This document shows positions 61,629 through 64,000 of a stretch of 64,000 nt of DNA, piece after piece. Positions within the stretch are counted from its first letter, which is position 1; every line of letters begins with the position of its first letter. Location of the stretch: NCBI GenBank assembly GCA_025194985.1, contig JAOANE010000048.1:22814-86813 (forward strand). The letters are read 5' to 3'. The position numbers were made by a program, and so were the translations under genes. The notes below the pieces were generated by a model that saw nothing but the letters and a program-made list of their open reading frames with translations, was not told the DNA's origin and did not search any database. The stretch is from Regnicoccus frigidus (lineage in GTDB: Bacteria > Cyanobacteriota > Cyanobacteriia > PCC-6307 > Cyanobiaceae).

Positions 61629-61712
61629 CTACGTACCGATCGTGAATAGAAGTTGCAACGCCGCGAATCCCACTAGACAGGTGGCGGCAAGTAACGAGAT
61701 GGTCTGTAACAC
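61629..61712 (-). CDS. 27-residue candidate membrane peptide with perfect Shine-Dalgarno
   Basis: GTG at 61712 preceded by AGGAGG with an 8-nt spacer, the best ribosome site I noticed in the window. It encodes (M)LQTISLLAATCLVGFAALQ then LLFTIGT and TAG: one hydrophobic helix containing a cysteine and almost no charge. The size resembles small photosynthetic or respiratory complex subunits, but it matches none I know (PetL, PetN, PsbM, PsbX, PsaM). It lies 178 bp upstream of the SulP gene on the same strand. Confidence 0.5.
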   Translation of the reverse strand: MLQTISLLAATCLVGFAALQLLFTIGT

Positions 61713-61848
61713 AATCGAATCCTCCTGCCTCTTCTGTCCCCCTAAGGCTGGCTGGTCATTCGCCCCAATGCAAGGCCAGTGCGGAGAACGACAAACACAT
61801 TCGTAGATGAAGTTGTGTTGCTGATGGTACCAACGCCCTTGGCCGCCC

Positions 61849-62292
61849 TCAGGACACGAATCGTCGGTAGAGCCAGCGCACAAAACCACCCAGCACAGGC
61901 ACCGGTGCAAAGGTGGGTCCAACGAAATCGAAGTAGTCGCGATGCTCAACGATTTTTCCGTTGGCACCGATGCAAAGGCTGGTGGTGCCGGGATAAACAA
62001 ACTCCAACCCCTTGATCTTCAGGCCCATCGTCCACTCCACAAAGGCGGTGTCGCCACTGAGCGCCACTGCAACGGGCTCAAGGAAGACGTCGTCGCAGCG
62101 ACGCATCAGCCCCTCCTGAGCCTGGATGTAGGCGTCAATGCCTCGTTTCTCCTGGGTTGGATCCTGAAAATAGACCGACTCGTCATAAACGGCTCGCCAT
62201 TGCTCGGCAGCAGGTCCGGCAACGCCATAGGGCTTGGTGAACAGGGCACGGAGCGACTCTTCAGTGAGCGGCGGCATCGGGACCCGATTCAT
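61849..62292 (-). CDS. NTF2-like (SnoaL-type) protein
   Basis: 147 residues. Cone-shaped NTF2 fold pattern: EQWRAVYDESVYFQDPTQEK, AVALSGDTAFVEWTMGLKI, CIGANGKIVEHRDYFDFVGP, then a hydrophobic C-terminal tail (VLGGFVRWLYRRFVS). Such proteins bind or isomerise small hydrophobic molecules such as steroids or carotenoids; no catalytic pair is certain here. ATG at 62292, with a second ATG 5 codons later. Confidence 0.82.
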   Translation of the reverse strand: MNRVPMPPLTEESLRALFTKPYGVAGPAAEQWRAVYDESVYFQDPTQEKRGIDAYIQAQEGLMRRCDDVFLEPVAVALSGDTAFVEWTMGLKIKGLEFVYPGTTSLCIGANGKIVEHRDYFDFVGPTFAPVPVLGGFVRWLYRRFVS

Positions 62293-62383
62293 GGCAGCTC
62301 GATGGAGCGGGGGACATTTTGATGGTGACGGACTGAACTTTCAAGGCAGAGCGTCGGATCCGCTAGCCGACGCACCGAAATCC

Positions 62384-62620
62384 TCAGAAACAGAAAGGCA
62401 AGAATTTGGTGTGACAGGCGGCGTAGCCATCGACAAGGGGACCAAGACCAATTTGGTGGACGATGCCCGCTCCGGTAAGTCCTTCCACGACAACACCGAT
62501 CAAGAGTCCAACCATGGCGGCACGGCCATTAAAGAGTTCAGCTCTTTTGAGTTGGTCCAGATGGATCTGCTCGGTGGAGTAGTCGTTGAAGTTGCGATTG
62601 CCGGGATTAGATGTTGTCAT
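62384..62620 (-). CDS. High-light-inducible protein (HLIP/Scp)
   Basis: 78 residues from the ATG at 62620. The chlorophyll-binding helix AELFNGRAAMVGLLIGVVVE carries the ExxNGRxAMxG motif. The tail (GLGPLVDGYAACHTKFLPFC) is unusually long and has two cysteines. HLIPs bind chlorophyll and carotenoid and protect PSII assembly under high light. A possible operator pair lies just upstream. Confidence 0.93.
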   Translation of the reverse strand: MTTSNPGNRNFNDYSTEQIHLDQLKRAELFNGRAAMVGLLIGVVVEGLTGAGIVHQIGLGPLVDGYAACHTKFLPFCF

Positions 62621-62653
62621 CAATTTTAGTTGAGAAAAAAGAATTTGAATTGA

Positions 62654-62697
62654 TCCGACCTGATCGGAGCGGATCTGAACTAGTCAGAGCTGATCTG
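62654..62697. promoter_or_regulatory. Two related palindromes upstream of the HLIP gene
   Basis: TCCGA-CCTGA-TCGGA (62654-62668) and CAGA-GCTGA-TCTG (62685-62697) share the centre [C/G]CTGA and lie 30 bp apart centre to centre, about three helical turns. They sit 34-77 bp upstream of the 62620 ATG. No HLR1 tandem repeat is seen. Confidence 0.35.
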
Positions 62698-62806
62698 GCA
62701 TGAAATGAGCAAAGACCGGAAGAGTCAACCGATCTTTACGAGCAGTCGGACGACTCTCGGGCGACTGGGAGAGTGATTGGAATGGAATCACCCATTGTTT
62801 TGACCT

Positions 62807-62923
62807 TCAGCGAGGGTCACGCGAGAGATCAGTTGGTCGGGAAAAGATGTAGCCCACCATGACGGTGAGGACCACCACAAGGCCGATCATGCTGGCGATG
62901 GCTGCGCTGTAATCACCATTCAT
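62807..62923 (-). CDS. Small single-helix membrane protein after an HLIP gene
   Basis: 38 residues from the ATG at 62923: MNGDYSAAIAS, one helix (MIGLVVVLTVMVGYIF), then SRPTDLSRDPR. It starts 5 bp after the stop of the 47-residue HLIP gene, so it is probably co-translated. Shape and size fit a photosystem-associated subunit, but I do not recognise it. Confidence 0.6.
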   Translation of the reverse strand: MNGDYSAAIASMIGLVVVLTVMVGYIFSRPTDLSRDPR

Positions 62924-62928
62924 GCTGA

Positions 62929-63072
62929 TCAACCCAAGCCGATTTGGGTGAGGATGCCTTGTCCAGTGAGCAGTTCGGTGCCGAGGCCGATGACGAAACC
63001 AAGCATGGCCAGCCGGCCATTCCAGGTTTCAGCGAAGGCAACAAAACCGAAGCGGGAAGTGGAATCAGCCAT
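62929..63072 (-). CDS. High-light-inducible protein, short form
   Basis: 47 residues from the ATG at 63072: MADSTSRFGFVAFAETWNGR then LAMLGFVIGLGTELLTGQ and GILTQIGLG. The AExWNGRLAMLG motif binds chlorophyll. Standard length for picocyanobacterial HLIPs. Probably the first gene of a two-gene unit with the 38-residue membrane protein; 175 bp of intergenic sequence separate it from the divergent 63248 gene. Confidence 0.93.
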   Translation of the reverse strand: MADSTSRFGFVAFAETWNGRLAMLGFVIGLGTELLTGQGILTQIGLG

Positions 63073-63247
63073 GAAGGTTTCGAAATGCTGCAATCACTGT
63101 AACAGATCGTAACGAGCTGCGTTGGGCTGGCCTCTGCTGGTGAGTTCCGATCCCCCCTCGATCCCTCTTTCTCCGGTTTACGGCCAACACGGGCGAGAGG
63201 GCCCAGGCGGGGGTGCAGGCTGAAATCATCGACACAACGGACTCCCC

Positions 63248-63883
63248 ATGAAAGAACTGACACGTCCCTGGCTGGCTGGAGGAATCCTGGCTGCGGCGGT
63301 GCTGCTGCAGGCCCCAGCCCAGGCCGGAACCCTCTCGGGCACGGCGAGCTACCGGGAACGCATCGCCCTACCGCCTGATGCGGTGTTCGAGGCGGTGCTT
63401 GAAGACGTGGCCGTAGCCGACGCACCGGCCCGGGTGATCGGCCGTGTGCGCCTGGAGCCGGCGGGACAGTCGCCGTTTCGCTTCTCGATCCCCTACCGCG
63501 AAGCCGACCTGACCCCTGGCGGGCGCTATTCAGTACGCGCAAGCGTGCGCCAGGGCGGCCGGCTGCTGTTCACCACCGATACGATCAGCCCAGTGCTCAA
63601 GGGCGGCGCCAGCCAACCACTGAGCCTGCAGATGGTGCGGGTGGGTGCGGGCCGTGAGCCCTCGCCGCAGGGTCCCTTGGGCCGCTTGCCGGCCAGCTGG
63701 CGGGGGGATCTGCCCGCCGCCAGCGGCAGCAGCCGCTGGCAGCTGGACCTGCTCACCGACAGCAGCTATCAGCTGCGTCAGACCTATCTGGATCGCCCAG
63801 CGCCGAACAGCTTCGATGACATCGGCCGCTGGCGTCTTGAGACGCCCAGCAACCGCCTGGTGCTCAAAGGCGGACTTGATTAG
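63248..63883 (+). CDS. YbaY/NlpE-type exported protein, C-terminus probably truncated
   Basis: 211 residues. Sec signal (LAGGILAAAVLLQAPAQAG), then a YbaY-like beta domain (SGTASYRERIALPPDAVFEA, RYSVRASVRQGGRLLFTTDT), then the start of an NlpE N-terminal domain (LPASWRGDLPAAS, YQLRQTYLDR, FDDIGRWRL). The CxxC normally found at LPCADC is replaced by AASG, so it cannot sense thiols that way. The frame ends LKGGLD in mid-domain, 66 bp before an IS1595-type transposase start, so the insertion probably cut it. Confidence 0.8.
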   Translation: MKELTRPWLAGGILAAAVLLQAPAQAGTLSGTASYRERIALPPDAVFEAVLEDVAVADAPARVIGRVRLEPAGQSPFRFSIPYREADLTPGGRYSVRASVRQGGRLLFTTDTISPVLKGGASQPLSLQMVRVGAGREPSPQGPLGRLPASWRGDLPAASGSSRWQLDLLTDSSYQLRQTYLDRPAPNSFDDIGRWRLETPSNRLVLKGGLD

Positions 63884-63949
63884 GCAGCAAGCTCCGCAGG
63901 CAGCCCTTTTGGGACCTAGGCTGGTACGCATATACCAGTCGTCACTGCC

Positions 63950-64000
63950 ATGGCTATGAATCGGATCCAGTTCCAGGCCAGCCTGTCGCTGCCCCAGTTT
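63950..64000 (+). CDS. IS1595-family transposase, N-terminal fragment at window edge
   Basis: The 17 codons before the edge read MAMNRIQFQASLSLPQF, the characteristic start of IS1595-type transposases. The rest, including zinc ribbon and DDE domain, lies outside. The left end of the element should be within about 63884-63940, but I cannot fix it without the right end. Confidence 0.65.
   Translation, partial: MAMNRIQFQASLSLPQF

Noticed and set aside
62752..62775. Hairpin ACTCTC...GAGAGT as terminator for the HLIP operon
   Set aside because: Only 6 bp with a 10-nt loop and no U-run; too weak to support.

Overview
The window looks like a chromosome segment of a GC-rich picocyanobacterium of the Synechococcus/Cyanobium type. 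Oxygenic-photosynthesis genes support this: psb30 (ycf12), acsF, two high-light-inducible proteins, a Ycf55/DUF3685 protein, a Ycf20/DUF565 protein, a probable photosystem I accumulation factor, a CSP41-like epimerase, phosphoribulokinase and a class II aldolase. The genus is inferred from gene content, not from a database match. I saw no rRNA, tRNA or CRISPR array.

Layout. 1-2098 holds the start of a membrane iron-sulfur protein fused to a decayed AAA+ domain; it runs off the left edge. 2.2-17.6 kb is dense housekeeping: GST, PdeM-type phosphoesterase, CBS protein, PgsA, CSP41-like protein, HisA, a PerR/FurC-type regulator, Ycf55-like protein, PSI factor, FumC, secreted proteins, a CofE-like protein, and a tightly overlapped run RuvX, DUF3727, YqeG, ProB. 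17.65-19.7 kb is an AT-richer MscS channel. 20.2-29 kb carries a polysaccharide deacetylase, LpxD, LeuB, class I Prk, PilD, AccD, a Gfo/Idh/MocA oxidoreductase and Fba, closed by a clear terminator. 29-50 kb continues with UPF0182, ThrC plus a MoaD/ThiS-like protein, cupin, FtsH, L32, Ycf20, RecJ, Psb30, two half-size GDT1 transporters, an RNase R-like protein that seems to lack its catalytic aspartates, UbiX, AcsF, TldD/TldE and Fmt.

50.7-57.4 kb is a decaying defence island. It contains an ISAs1-type element with perfect 20-bp ends and a frameshifted transposase, a DUF262 gene with a nonsense codon and a 3' end cut by that element, an intact hsdS, a second diverged hsdM tail, two MazEF-like modules (one toxin frameshifted), and an hsdM with one nonsense codon and one frameshift. 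No hsdR is present. 57.5-64 kb is a mosaic: two small genes, an AT-rich thioredoxin/CcdA pair, a SulP transporter, a 27-residue candidate membrane peptide with a perfect Shine-Dalgarno, an NTF2-like protein, two HLIPs with a 38-residue companion, a YbaY/NlpE-type protein, and the first 17 codons of an IS1595-type transposase at the right edge.

I found no complete, clearly new multi-gene system. The strongest candidates for new biology are the AAA+/polyferredoxin fusion, the apparently inactive RNB protein, the small membrane peptides, and the 18-bp perfect palindrome upstream of thrC.
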